A DNA stretch of 64,000 bases from Dyadobacter sp. MSC1_007. GTDB lineage: Bacteria > Bacteroidota > Bacteroidia > Cytophagales > Spirosomataceae. The stretch is from positions 496,001-560,000 of the forward strand of contig NZ_JAMOZL010000001.1 in NCBI RefSeq assembly GCF_023667495.1, read 5' to 3'. The position numbers and the translations under genes were made by a program. The notes under the pieces were generated by a model. The model had not been told where the DNA came from and did no database searches. It saw nothing but the letters and a program-made list of their open reading frames with translations. Below, one piece after another: positions 17,479-26,755 of the stretch (positions are counted from its first letter, which is position 1; each line of letters opens with the position of its first letter).

Positions 17479-18534
17479 TTATAAAACCATTAAATTGCAA
17501 CCCCTGATATCGGAATTGTCAAAACGGCCCATCACATAGAAAGTACCGGGTTTATCGCCGAACCTTCCAAGGTCCTGAGTCTCGATAAACGAGCATGTAT
17601 CCAGGTTAGCCAGGTCGATCACATTGATGCCGCCGGTTTTGGAGTGGCCTAAATTATGGTCCGTTACTGAGAAAGGATCATTGATATCACGCAACAGGAT
17701 CCGCATCGAGTAGCCGGGTGTAAATAAACCTGAGCCCTGGGAATATCCCTGCGAAAGCAGTTCGGTCATGCCGTATTCGGAATGGATGGCATCGACCATG
17801 AAATTGTCAGTCAAAATGTCGTGTACTTCTTCCCGTAGCAACTCTTTCCGGCGGCCTTTCATGCCACCTGTATCCATCACAGTAAGGTGGTCAGTGTCCT
17901 TTAAAAACGAGAGATCATAACTGCTTTCGGCAAGGTCGAGCAGCGCGAAAGTAACTCCGAGCAACAAAATGCTTTTACCGTCAGGGTTTTCGGCCAGATA
18001 TTTAAGCTTATGGAGCATCTCACCGGCGTTATTGAGGTAAAAACCCGAATATTCGGACTCACTCGCGTCAATAAAATGTTGCATCATATACACGAGCGAA
18101 GAGTTGTTTCGTTCAAGGTATGATGGCAGCAATGCCAGGATATGGAAGCGGTTCAGGTCTCCGTAATTTTGCTGAAAAATCTTGTGGGAAACGGCATTAT
18201 ATAGTGGTTCGTCGTAAAGATGGTGGCGGCTGGTTGCTTGTCCGGTTGTTCCGCTGCTTTGAAAAATTACAGATGCATCGTGGAACTGACCCGTAGAGAT
18301 CCGGTGGTTTTTGAAAAACTGAATGGGTAGAAAAGGGATTTCCGTGAGTGAAGACACTAGTTCAGGATCGATGCCGAGATGCTGGATATATTCCTGATAA
18401 ATGGCATTGTATTGCGCCTGATAGCGGAAAACTTTGAGTGCAAGCGGTTCGAAATCCGCCGGTTCGACGGTCACGATCTGCTCCCTCAAACCCGCCCGTA
18501 TTTCGGAAATCGATTTATTGTTTTGCAGTTCCAA
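17479..18534 (-). CDS. LuxE-like acyl-protein synthetase / adenylate-forming enzyme
   Basis: 351 residues. The adenylation-type motif SSGTTG is at 93-98, followed by a long region (DTGGMKGRRKELLREEV, DAIHSEYGMTELLSQGYS, FYVMGRFDNSDIRGCNLM) that matches the LuxE family. LuxE activates a fatty acid as an acyl-AMP and passes it to a cysteine; paralogues occur outside bioluminescence in many Bacteroidota, of unknown role. No reductase or acyl-transferase partner (LuxC, LuxD) is nearby. It is divergent from the lipoprotein gene at 18585; a TAACTTTG box at 18563-18570 faces this gene, though a -33 box is not obvious. Confidence 0.82.
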   Translation of the reverse strand: MELQNNKSISEIRAGLREQIVTVEPADFEPLALKVFRYQAQYNAIYQEYIQHLGIDPELVSSLTEIPFLPIQFFKNHRISTGQFHDASVIFQSSGTTGQATSRHHLYDEPLYNAVSHKIFQQNYGDLNRFHILALLPSYLERNNSSLVYMMQHFIDASESEYSGFYLNNAGEMLHKLKYLAENPDGKSILLLGVTFALLDLAESSYDLSFLKDTDHLTVMDTGGMKGRRKELLREEVHDILTDNFMVDAIHSEYGMTELLSQGYSQGSGLFTPGYSMRILLRDINDPFSVTDHNLGHSKTGGINVIDLANLDTCSFIETQDLGRFGDKPGTFYVMGRFDNSDIRGCNLMVL

Positions 18535-18584
18535 TACTGTTACTTTCGTAGAAATTAAAGTGCAAAGTTAAAAATTGAAGTGAT

Positions 18585-19133
18585 ATGAAGCTGAAACTTT
18601 CCTTGTTCATCATATTAGCTGCCGCGGCATTTAGTTGTGTCGATATCCCTGACTTCGATGATACACCGAAAATCTATTACAACGGAGTTGATCAGACGAC
18701 AATAATTGACACGGTATCAGGCAAAGAGCAGAAAACAGAGCTCGTTACGCTGACTATCAATTTTGAGGATGGCGACGGGGATCTTGGGGCGTCGTCTGAC
18801 GATATTCAGGATACTGAATTTACCAAGAGATATACAAATGTGCCCGGCTGGAACCTGGAAGCGAATTATGAACTGGTCACGATGATCAAACAAAAGGACA
18901 GCACATGGGTGGAGACGATTATGCCAGGCGATTCGTTTAAATTCTTTCCTTTGCTGAAATTAGACGGTAAATCGGGTCCGATCAAGGGTAAACTCGACCT
19001 CAATGCCCGTTTTTCTTACCTGAATTCTGCGGTGATGACCAAAGTTAAGTTTAAGATTCGGATCATCGACCGCGCATTCCGTATCAGTAACCAAGTCGAA
19101 ACAGACGAAGTGACCGTGCCTATCTGGAAGTGA
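18585..19133 (+). CDS. Hypothetical lipoprotein
   Basis: 182 residues. A lipoprotein signal (KLSLFIILAAAAFSC) puts the acylated cysteine at residue 18, and the next residues are acidic, which in Bacteroidota can favour surface display. An Asp-rich loop FEDGDGDLGASSDD near residue 60 looks like a calcium-binding or turn motif seen in many secreted proteins of this phylum. I do not recognise the family. It stands between a divergent LuxE-like gene and a convergent histidine kinase 12 bp away. Confidence 0.75.
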   Translation: MKLKLSLFIILAAAAFSCVDIPDFDDTPKIYYNGVDQTTIIDTVSGKEQKTELVTLTINFEDGDGDLGASSDDIQDTEFTKRYTNVPGWNLEANYELVTMIKQKDSTWVETIMPGDSFKFFPLLKLDGKSGPIKGKLDLNARFSYLNSAVMTKVKFKIRIIDRAFRISNQVETDEVTVPIWK

Positions 19134-19145
19134 TCTGCAACAATA

Positions 19146-20426
19146 TTATGACTCCGGTGTATCGGCATTCAGGACAATCCTGAATGTCGTTCCCTTTCCG
19201 ACCTCGGAGCTCTTTACAAAAAGCTTTCCGGCATGGTAATTCTCAATAATGCGTTTGGCAAGTGTTAGCCCTAGTCCCCATCCGCGTTTCTTGGTACTGA
19301 AACCCGGGTTAAAGATCTTGCTGATATTGGCTTTACTCATTCCCTTACCTGTATCGGCAATATCAATCCAGAGTTCACGCGCCTTTGGAGGTGCCTGCAG
19401 TGTGACATGGATCTCACCAATGCCGCCCATCGCATCCACTGCATTCTTACAAATATTTTCAATCACCCATTCAAACAGGTTTCTGTTCAAATGCGCTGTC
19501 TGTTCTTCATCCAGCTCGTTGTGAATATGGAATTTGACTTTGGACGAGACGCGTTTTTCGAGGTATTTGATGAAATTGATGACGATATCGGCAATGTGTT
19601 CATCTTTTAGCGTCGGAATGGACCCGATGTTTGAGAAGCGGGTGGTGATCATTTCGAGGCGGATCACGTCCTTTTCGATTTCCTCAGCAATGGATGGGTC
19701 GATCGTCGGGTCGCTTCGAAAGTATTCTACCCAGGCCATTAATGATGATAGCGGTGTACCAAGCTGATGCGCAGTTTCTTTTGCCAAACCTACCCAAACC
19801 CTGTTTTGCTCAGCCTTGCGTGCAGAACTGAATGCGAGATAGGCCAGATAACCAATCAAAAGCATGACCGAAAGCTGCAAAAAAGGGTAATACCGGAGCT
19901 GCGTCAGCAAAAACGAATTGCTGTAATAAATGCGTCCGGTCCTGCCTTTGCCCAGTTCCACCGGGATCGGCGGATGTTCGAGCTTCATGGCTTCCAGTTT
20001 TTCCTGGATAATGCGCTCGCGTTCCTGCCTGCTTATCTTTTCAGGAAATTTGATGTTTTTGTTTGGATTCGGGAGGTTATTTTCATCTACATAAATCGCG
20101 GGAATCTGATAGAAATTCACAGCATCCTCGATTACCTGGTAAATGACGTTGAAATTTTCATCGAGCGGGCTGTTCACCACATAGCGAAGGCCTTCCGCAT
20201 AAAGTTGCACTTCCCTTTCTTCGCGCTCTTCTAGCTCCTCAACCAGCTTATCGGTATAAAACAGCGACCCGATGCTCAAAACCAGGAGAATGATCCCGAT
20301 CATGTATTTGTAAAAGCTCTTCTGATCGTAGGTATCCATCAAAGAACGGCGCAATCGCTGGCTGTTCAGGATGGCCACCGGGTGCAGCCGGAAACGCGGT
20401 TTTTCTTTGGGGGTTTCGCTGATCAT
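19146..20426 (-). CDS. Sensor histidine kinase
   Basis: 426 residues with two membrane helices (about 41-57 and 183-201) around a ~125-residue periplasmic sensor region. The H-box is KETAHQLGTPLSSLMAW with the phospho-acceptor H220; the ATPase domain shows an N box (IENICKNAVDAMGG), DTGKGM and GLGLTLAKRI. No response regulator gene adjoins it, so it is an orphan here. The H-box has the GTPLSSL form common in a Bacteroidota kinase clade. It is divergent from hemA; the signal and target are unknown. Confidence 0.92.
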   Translation of the reverse strand: MISETPKEKPRFRLHPVAILNSQRLRRSLMDTYDQKSFYKYMIGIILLVLSIGSLFYTDKLVEELEEREEREVQLYAEGLRYVVNSPLDENFNVIYQVIEDAVNFYQIPAIYVDENNLPNPNKNIKFPEKISRQERERIIQEKLEAMKLEHPPIPVELGKGRTGRIYYSNSFLLTQLRYYPFLQLSVMLLIGYLAYLAFSSARKAEQNRVWVGLAKETAHQLGTPLSSLMAWVEYFRSDPTIDPSIAEEIEKDVIRLEMITTRFSNIGSIPTLKDEHIADIVINFIKYLEKRVSSKVKFHIHNELDEEQTAHLNRNLFEWVIENICKNAVDAMGGIGEIHVTLQAPPKARELWIDIADTGKGMSKANISKIFNPGFSTKKRGWGLGLTLAKRIIENYHAGKLFVKSSEVGKGTTFRIVLNADTPES

Positions 20427-20647
20427 TCAATGCCGGGCACATTCTGCCCAATGTTAACGTTATAGTCTACAAATAACGTAAATAATTTACGCTTAGTGGC
20501 TTCTGACCGTTTTTTAGTTACCCGTTACCATCAGTTTTAAGTATGACGAAAGTCATGTTTTGCACCAGTTTGAATGCCTTATTTTGTGCAGGTTGAGGGT
20601 GATTTATTTAAACAAATTCTAAATAACTGAACGGTCATTGTTCCACG

Positions 20648-20678
20648 TTTCTATTATGATTTTTGTGCTGTATTTTTG
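20648..20678 (+). promoter_or_regulatory. Predicted hemA promoter
   Basis: TATTTTTG at 20671-20678 fits TAnnTTTG, with TTTC (one mismatch from TTTG) 19 nt upstream at 20648-20651. It lies 21 nt before the ATG. The rest of the 270-bp gap to the histidine kinase shows nothing I can name. Confidence 0.45.
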
Positions 20679-20699
20679 TGAATCGAATTAGACTAAGTG

Positions 20700-21959
20700 A
20701 TGTATAACCAGTTCAAGTCAGTAAGTTTATCACATCGGAATGCTCCTCTTGCTATCAGGGAAAAGCTTGCTTTGAATGAGGCGGAAGCAAAGAGCATGAT
20801 GCTTCGTCTTAAAGATTTTTTTGATATTTCCGACGTCCTCGCGGTCTCGACCTGTAATCGCACAGAAATATACTATTCCGCTGCCACCGATCTTAACGAG
20901 GAAATCATCAAGTTACTCCTGATCGAAAAAGGCATTTCCGATATCGAATCCTTCCGCGCTTATTTTGAAGAGTTTTCGGACGGAGAGGGCGCAGTTCAGC
21001 ATTTGTTTCAGGTAGCTACCGGCCTTCAATCGCAGGTAGTGGGCGATATGCAGATCCCGAACCAGATCAAGCATGCCTATCAGTGGTCCGCGGACCTGAA
21101 TATGGCCGGGCCGTTTTTACACCGGTTACTTCACACGATATTTTTTGCCAATAAGCGGGTAGCTCAGGAAACATTCTTCCGTGATGGTGCAGCTTCAGTG
21201 TCCTATGCCGCGGTCGAACTGCTGGAAGGCCTGATGCCGAATCCCAAAATTCTGGTAGTAGGTCTCGGTGAAATTGGAACGGATGTATGCCGTAACCTTT
21301 CCCAGAATACTGATGCAGATGTGACGATCATCAACAGGACGCACAGCAAGGCTGAGACATTAGGAGCCGAGCTTGGATTTCGCATTGCCGATTTTGCGGA
21401 TATCGAATCTGAAATATCCCGCGCCGACATTATCGTATCTTCCATTCAACGTGATGAGCCATTCTTTACAAAAGAAATGATGGTGCGTTTACGCGGAATG
21501 TCATTCAAATATTTTATTGACCTGGCGGTTCCGCGCAGCGTGTCGCCGGAAGTAGAGGAAGTGCCGGGCGTAATGCTTTATACGATCGATTCCATTCGTT
21601 CGAAGGCAGATGAAGCGCTCCAACGCCGCCTCGAGTCTGTTCCGCACGTGGAAGAGATTATCAATGAGGCAGTGGTCGAATTCAATGACTGGTCGAGGGA
21701 AATGATCGTATCGCCAACCATTCAAAAACTGAAAGGGGCACTCGAACAGATCCGGAAAGAGGAACTCACGAGGTTTACAAAAAACCTGAGCGATACGGAG
21801 CTGGAAAAAGTAGAACGCATTACTTCCAGCATGATGCAGAAAATATTAAAACTGCCGGTTCTGCAATTGAAAGCGGCTTGCAAACGAGGAGAAGCAGAAA
21901 CGCTGATCGACGTGCTGAATGACCTCTTCAATCTCGAAAAACAAAAAGAAAGCCATTAA
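20700..21959 (+). CDS. hemA: Glutamyl-tRNA reductase
   Basis: 419 residues. First committed step of C5-pathway tetrapyrrole synthesis: reduces glutamyl-tRNA to glutamate-1-semialdehyde with NADPH. The catalytic cysteine is C52 in STCNRTEIYYS, the NADPH site is LVVGLGEIGTDV, and a C-terminal helical dimerisation domain follows. A GTG at 20697 directly precedes the ATG at 20700; the ATG is preferred. No other haem genes are in the window. A strong terminator follows 27 bp after the stop. Confidence 0.96.
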   Translation: MYNQFKSVSLSHRNAPLAIREKLALNEAEAKSMMLRLKDFFDISDVLAVSTCNRTEIYYSAATDLNEEIIKLLLIEKGISDIESFRAYFEEFSDGEGAVQHLFQVATGLQSQVVGDMQIPNQIKHAYQWSADLNMAGPFLHRLLHTIFFANKRVAQETFFRDGAASVSYAAVELLEGLMPNPKILVVGLGEIGTDVCRNLSQNTDADVTIINRTHSKAETLGAELGFRIADFADIESEISRADIIVSSIQRDEPFFTKEMMVRLRGMSFKYFIDLAVPRSVSPEVEEVPGVMLYTIDSIRSKADEALQRRLESVPHVEEIINEAVVEFNDWSREMIVSPTIQKLKGALEQIRKEELTRFTKNLSDTELEKVERITSSMMQKILKLPVLQLKAACKRGEAETLIDVLNDLFNLEKQKESH

Positions 21960-21986
21960 TAAAAACATAAACCTCATCCTATCGTG

Positions 21987-22016
21987 ACTCCCGGAGCGCT
22001 CTTCGGGAGTTTTTTT
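21987..22016 (+). terminator. Terminator of hemA
   Basis: Stem ACTCCCG / CGGGAGT with a 10-nt loop, then a run of T, at the end of hemA and just before the convergent ABC transporter stop. Confidence 0.8.
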
Positions 22017-22017
22017 A

Positions 22018-23802
22018 TCATTCCTTATTCATCAATTCCAGCATCTTTTCCAGGTTAAGACTACGGGCCGAAGCGTCGAAAATTTCACGGTAAGCGCCAT
22101 TTGCTTCGTAAAGCTCTTCATGTTTCCCTTTTTCGACAATGTGGCCTTTCTTCATCACATAAATTTCGTCCGAATCGAGAATTTGCGCGAGGCTGTGCGA
22201 GATGATCACCACCGTGCGATTTTTCTTGATCGCATCGAGGCTATTTTTGATCTGCTCCGTTGCAATGGCGTCCAGACTTGCCGTGGGCTCATCCAGGAAG
22301 ATAATAGGAGGGTTTTTCAGAAAAAGACGTGCGATGGCAATGCGCTGTTGCTGACCGCCGGATAATAGCTGGGCGTCGGTTTCATAGTCGGCCGGCAATT
22401 CCATAATCTGCTCATGCAAATAGGCCTGTCTGGCAGCCTCTATTAATTCGGCATCCGAGGCACCTGGTTTTCCATAGCGTATGTTCTCTGCGATGGAGCC
22501 TTTGAAAATATGGTTCTTCTGCAACACCATCCCGATCGCATTTCTCAGCGAAGACAGGTCGTATGCATCGAGCGGCTTGCCATCCAGCAGGATCGTTCCA
22601 CCGTTTTGTTGATAAAAGCCAACGAGCAGGTTGATAAGCGTACTTTTGCCAGCACCAGAAAGTCCCACAATGGCCGTCGTCTGCCCGGCCTTGATATTCA
22701 TATCGATTTCTGAAAGTGCTTTGTTGCCATTCGGGTAAGAAAATGAAACATTTTGAAGGCGATAATCCCCTTTAAAATCGTCCATTACCGTCTTTCCGCT
22801 TTTTTCGACGAAATCGTTGGCGTCCAGGATTTCGAAGAAACCCTCCGAGTAGGTCAGGGCGTCGTTCATTTCGTCATAGATCCGGTGCAATTGCCGGATA
22901 GGGGCGGAAACGTTGTTGAAAAGCAGAATATGGAACATAATGGCACCAATCGACATTTGCTGGTCCAATACAAGATAGGCGGTGAGGATTATAATCAGTA
23001 CTACGCCTATTTGCTCGATAAAACTCTTGATACCGTCGTACGTAAAGTTGGTTTTCCGGGTTTTAAGCTGTGAATCCATCAACTCCATCTGGATCTTATA
23101 CTGCTTTTCGCCTTCCAGCTTTTCCCGGACAAACGATTTGATCACGATCACCGATTCGATAAGGTTGATCAGTCCGCTGCTCTTATTTTCACGCTGGCGT
23201 TTGAGCTTGCGCCTTACGCCCTGTAGTTCACCCGCCTGCCTGAAACTGATCCAAAAATAGACCGGCAGGATTGCCAGCGCTATGCCGCCGACGTATATAT
23301 TGGCCGAAAACATGATGCCCAATGCGACCAATGCATTTGCAAACAGTGGTAATATGTCAATGAAGAAGTTTTGAATGAGTTTTGTCAGACTTTCCACACC
23401 ACGATCAATCCGGGTTTGGAGTTTTCCTTTCTGGTTTTCATTATCACTGAAAAACGAAAGGTTATAGGTCAATATCCGGCCTACTGCAACCTGGGCGAGG
23501 TCACTGGAAACCTTAATGCGGATCTTTTCTCCAAAATACCGCTGACCAAAAACGATGAACGTGTTTACAATCTCTTTCAGGAACAGGATCGCCGTGATCG
23601 TGATCAGTAAGTCTTTGCCTTGCGAAATGCCCCAATGCTTATTCAGCATCAGTTGCACGGTGTCTACGGTATAGCGCAGCACCCAGGGGTTAACCTGTGC
23701 GGTGACTGCGCCCAACAATGTTAGAAAAAGTGCGAATGCAATTTGCCGGTGGTAAGGCTTGACAAAAGGGCGGAGTCGTTGGAAGATTTCCCAGATATTC
23801 AT
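22018..23802 (-). CDS. ABC exporter, fused membrane and ATPase domains
   Basis: 594 residues: six membrane helices over about residues 1-320, then an ATPase domain with Walker A GLSGAGKST, signature LSGGQQQR, Walker B IIFLDEPTASLD and the switch histidine in IISHSLAQ. This is the half-size type IV exporter layout of MsbA-like proteins that work as homodimers. The cargo (lipid, peptide or drug) cannot be told from the sequence. It is preceded by the helicase gene 60 bp away in the same direction, with no obvious functional link. Confidence 0.93.
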   Translation of the reverse strand: MNIWEIFQRLRPFVKPYHRQIAFALFLTLLGAVTAQVNPWVLRYTVDTVQLMLNKHWGISQGKDLLITITAILFLKEIVNTFIVFGQRYFGEKIRIKVSSDLAQVAVGRILTYNLSFFSDNENQKGKLQTRIDRGVESLTKLIQNFFIDILPLFANALVALGIMFSANIYVGGIALAILPVYFWISFRQAGELQGVRRKLKRQRENKSSGLINLIESVIVIKSFVREKLEGEKQYKIQMELMDSQLKTRKTNFTYDGIKSFIEQIGVVLIIILTAYLVLDQQMSIGAIMFHILLFNNVSAPIRQLHRIYDEMNDALTYSEGFFEILDANDFVEKSGKTVMDDFKGDYRLQNVSFSYPNGNKALSEIDMNIKAGQTTAIVGLSGAGKSTLINLLVGFYQQNGGTILLDGKPLDAYDLSSLRNAIGMVLQKNHIFKGSIAENIRYGKPGASDAELIEAARQAYLHEQIMELPADYETDAQLLSGGQQQRIAIARLFLKNPPIIFLDEPTASLDAIATEQIKNSLDAIKKNRTVVIISHSLAQILDSDEIYVMKKGHIVEKGKHEELYEANGAYREIFDASARSLNLEKMLELMNKE

Positions 23803-23862
23803 GCAGGTCTAACAACAAATGCTGTAAAATGATTTGAATATCCGGAAGACCTCGATCAAATG

Positions 23863-25197
23863 TTATTTTTTGCCGGAGCGTTTGATAGGACGGCCGTATT
23901 TGATCATTTTCTCTTTCGCGTGGTCCCTGCGGACATTTACTTTCTGGTTTTTGGCGATTTTTTCATGGAATGCCGGCCCTACATCTTCCCTTTTTGGCCG
24001 CTTCATTTCAATATTTTTCATATGAATTTTGGGCTCCTCATCCGGCGTAAGCACTTCCGAAATTTTGAGGTCCTCAGGCAGCGGCAACATTGGAATTTTA
24101 AAATCCATCAACTCTTCAATCTGTTCCTGAAACGGCTTTTCATTTTCAGTAATGAATGAAATAGCAATGCCCCGGCGGTCGGCCCGGCCTGTGCGACCGA
24201 TCCTGTGAATATAGTTTTCCGGAATTTCAGGGATGTCGAAATTGAAGACGTGCGAAACCTCCGCCACATCCAAACCTCTTGCGATGATATCCGTCGCGAT
24301 CAGAATGCGGTAGTTGCCTTCATGGAACTGACGGATCGTATTAAAACGATGGTTTTGGTCCTTATTGGAATGGATAACCCCTATTTTGTTGAGATAGCCC
24401 AGTTCCATTTGTCCATACAGCTGATCTGCAAGCTTTTTGGTAGCTACGAAAATGAGCACTTTGGTCATGTCCTCATTCCGATCCAGAAGGAGGTCCAGCA
24501 GGTTTACTTTGGTATAAAAATTAGGCACATCATAGGCCTGCTGCTCGATATTTTCCAGCGGGGTGCCCACTGGCGCCGCTTCTATTCTTTCCGGATTGTT
24601 GAAATAAGTCTTCATCAGCGCCTCCACGTCCTGCGTGATTGTAGCTGAGAAAAGCAGGTTCTGGCGCCGCTGGGGCAGCAGGTCTAGGATATTTTTAAGC
24701 TGGGTACGGAAACCGAGGTTCAGCATTTCATCCACTTCATCGATAACCAGCTTTTTAATGGACTTCGTTTTGAGCGAGCCATTCAATGCCAGATCAAACA
24801 GCCTTCCGGGGGTCGCTACTACAATGTCGGCACCATTTTTAAGTTCGGCCATCTGCACTTTGATATTCCCTCCTCCGTACACACCCACGATCTGGAGCGT
24901 CATGTATGCGCTTAGTTTCCGCGCTTCCTCCACCACCTGCACGACCAGTTCGCGCGTGGGTACGAGGATAAGCAGTTGCGGCAACCGGTCTTTTGAAAAT
25001 TCAAGCTGGCGAAGTGTGGGCAGCAGGTAGGCGAATGTTTTTCCCGTTCCGGTTTGCGCAATGCCGCACACGTCTTTTCCGGACATCATCACGGAAAAGA
25101 CCTTTTGCTGGATCGTGGTAGGAGTGGTATATCCCGCTTCCGAAAGGGCTTTCAGGAGCGGTTTGGTAAGATTTAATTCTTCGAAAGTCATGTTCAA
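23863..25197 (-). CDS. DEAD-box RNA helicase, RhlE-like
   Basis: 444 residues. Motifs in order: Q motif (TTPTTIQQKVF), I AQTGTGKT, Ia PTRELVVQV, Ib TPGRL, II DEVD, III SAT, V ATDIIARGLDV, VI HRIGRTGR. Motif II is DEVD rather than DEAD, which occurs in RhlE-type relatives of this phylum. The C-terminal tail from about residue 385 is highly basic (KRPKREDVGP, RRDHAKEKMIKYGRPIKRSGKK), suited to RNA binding. Likely roles are ribosome assembly, RNA decay or cold adaptation. A TAACTTTG box at 25214-25221 lies just before the start. Confidence 0.94.
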   Translation of the reverse strand: MNMTFEELNLTKPLLKALSEAGYTTPTTIQQKVFSVMMSGKDVCGIAQTGTGKTFAYLLPTLRQLEFSKDRLPQLLILVPTRELVVQVVEEARKLSAYMTLQIVGVYGGGNIKVQMAELKNGADIVVATPGRLFDLALNGSLKTKSIKKLVIDEVDEMLNLGFRTQLKNILDLLPQRRQNLLFSATITQDVEALMKTYFNNPERIEAAPVGTPLENIEQQAYDVPNFYTKVNLLDLLLDRNEDMTKVLIFVATKKLADQLYGQMELGYLNKIGVIHSNKDQNHRFNTIRQFHEGNYRILIATDIIARGLDVAEVSHVFNFDIPEIPENYIHRIGRTGRADRRGIAISFITENEKPFQEQIEELMDFKIPMLPLPEDLKISEVLTPDEEPKIHMKNIEMKRPKREDVGPAFHEKIAKNQKVNVRRDHAKEKMIKYGRPIKRSGKK

Positions 25198-25274
25198 GCT
25201 GTAAAAAGAATGACAAAGTTACCTTTTATTCTTTTAGCATCGACTTTATGGAATAGCGGATAGGGCAGGCCGTG

Positions 25275-26669
25275 TCAAAGGCGGAGCAGTACTTTTTGAG
25301 TCAGTAGCTTTTTTCTGCTCTCCGCATCGAGGAACCTGATGTCCCAGAACGAGCCTTGAAACTCGCTGACAGTCCCCGCAATGCGAAGATCGGGCCGCAT
25401 TGCCCTGAATTCGTTGAGCAGGCTCTGGTGCGTGTATACCCAGCAACCTTTTGTCGCAATCAACTTCCCGAAATCGTTGGTTTCTTCCACTGGAGCGCCC
25501 GCATAGAATCTTAATGTGCCAGGATTTCCTGCCTGATAGCTTAATAATTTCCCCGGTACGGTTCCATTGGCACGGACTATCATTCCCAGTTTGGCACCCG
25601 CTTCATATTTGGAAACGTTGGGATAAAAGTAAGTTGTCAGGATAACGTTGGAGCCGATGGCAAACGCTACACAACCTATCACCAGCTTATTGCGGATTTC
25701 TGAGAAGAATATCAGCCAGGTGAGCACGCTGAGCAAAGCCATAAAATGAATGAGTCCATAGTAGTTGTTTTCCGGAAAAGGGAACCAAACAAGGCAGAAT
25801 AGCAGCGCCAGTCCGGCATAACCTGCTGCGATATGCATGTAGACTAGTGTTTTAGAAGTGCTTCCCGGTTGTGCGTATAAAACTTGGTATAAAAAAGACG
25901 ATGCGATCAAAGCGCCCGCCGGATATGCCAGAAAAACATCGAAAATGGAACGTGACGGGCTGAAATAGCTTAATACGAACGGGAGCACAAACGCAAGCAA
26001 AGTGATCAGGTCCTGTTTAATTATCCCATTTGTTTGCCTGGAAACGAGACTTTTAATAATGTTCCACAGGCCGAGCGCCAGGAAAATGGTCCAGGGAATA
26101 AACATCGGGATGATCGTTAGCAATGGGTCCAGGTAACGAGGATCCGCTTCTGACGGGCTGTTTTTTAACAGCGCCAACGGCAATGCGCTTGCCATCGCCA
26201 GTACAAGGTTCAATTGCTTTTTATCACGTAAATAGACGCCGATTTGCCAGAGCGCGAAAGTGTAGAATACGGCAAGATAGTGGACAGAAGTAATGCCGGC
26301 ATTGAGAAGAAAAGTCGCTTGTGTTGTGCTCATGACGATCACAGTCAGCAATGCGACTTCAAAACTGTAACAAACCTTCGCAAAACGGTAGGTGAAATAC
26401 AAAGACAACAGGATTGCGAATATGCCCGGTATTCGCAATGCAATGTGGTTTTGGCCAAAAAGCTGCATGGAGAATGCAAGAAACCGCAGAATCGGCTCCG
26501 ACGCTCCAGAGGTGTCGCTCGCTTTGCCGGTTTTCAGCAGTTCCAACGCGGCTGCCGCGATCCTCGCCTGGCTTCCATCTGGTATGATGGCGAACCATCC
26601 GGTAATGCAAACCAATACGACTGCAAGAAGTCCCCAGTAAGTAATTCGAAGCAAATCCATTCGGAGCAT
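25275..26669 (-). CDS. GT39/ArnT-like multi-pass membrane protein
   Basis: 464 residues with about eleven membrane helices. The first periplasmic loop (IIPDGSQARIAAAALELLKTG ... FSMQLFG ... ALRIPGIFAIL) lines up with the ArnT/PMT glycosyltransferase family, which moves sugars from polyprenyl-phosphate carriers. The acidic pair usually found at the start of this loop (DE) is DG here, and the later KPP motif is not visible, so activity is doubtful. It stands between the helicase and a barrel protein gene, with no cell-wall genes nearby. Confidence 0.7.
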   Translation of the reverse strand: MLRMDLLRITYWGLLAVVLVCITGWFAIIPDGSQARIAAAALELLKTGKASDTSGASEPILRFLAFSMQLFGQNHIALRIPGIFAILLSLYFTYRFAKVCYSFEVALLTVIVMSTTQATFLLNAGITSVHYLAVFYTFALWQIGVYLRDKKQLNLVLAMASALPLALLKNSPSEADPRYLDPLLTIIPMFIPWTIFLALGLWNIIKSLVSRQTNGIIKQDLITLLAFVLPFVLSYFSPSRSIFDVFLAYPAGALIASSFLYQVLYAQPGSTSKTLVYMHIAAGYAGLALLFCLVWFPFPENNYYGLIHFMALLSVLTWLIFFSEIRNKLVIGCVAFAIGSNVILTTYFYPNVSKYEAGAKLGMIVRANGTVPGKLLSYQAGNPGTLRFYAGAPVEETNDFGKLIATKGCWVYTHQSLLNEFRAMRPDLRIAGTVSEFQGSFWDIRFLDAESRKKLLTQKVLLRL

Positions 26670-26701
26670 GTTCGCGCGGTTTTGAAATTCAGCGGGACAT
26701 T

Positions 26702-26736
26702 AAAAAAGAAGGGCATTCAAAACTGGATGCCCTTCT
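26702..26736 (-). terminator. Terminator of the outer-membrane barrel protein gene
   Basis: On the minus strand a 10-bp stem (AGAAGGGCAT / ATGCCCTTCT) with a 10-nt loop is followed by a T run; it lies 20 bp after the gene's stop. Confidence 0.75.
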
Positions 26737-26755
26737 GCTCATGAATCATAGTGTG

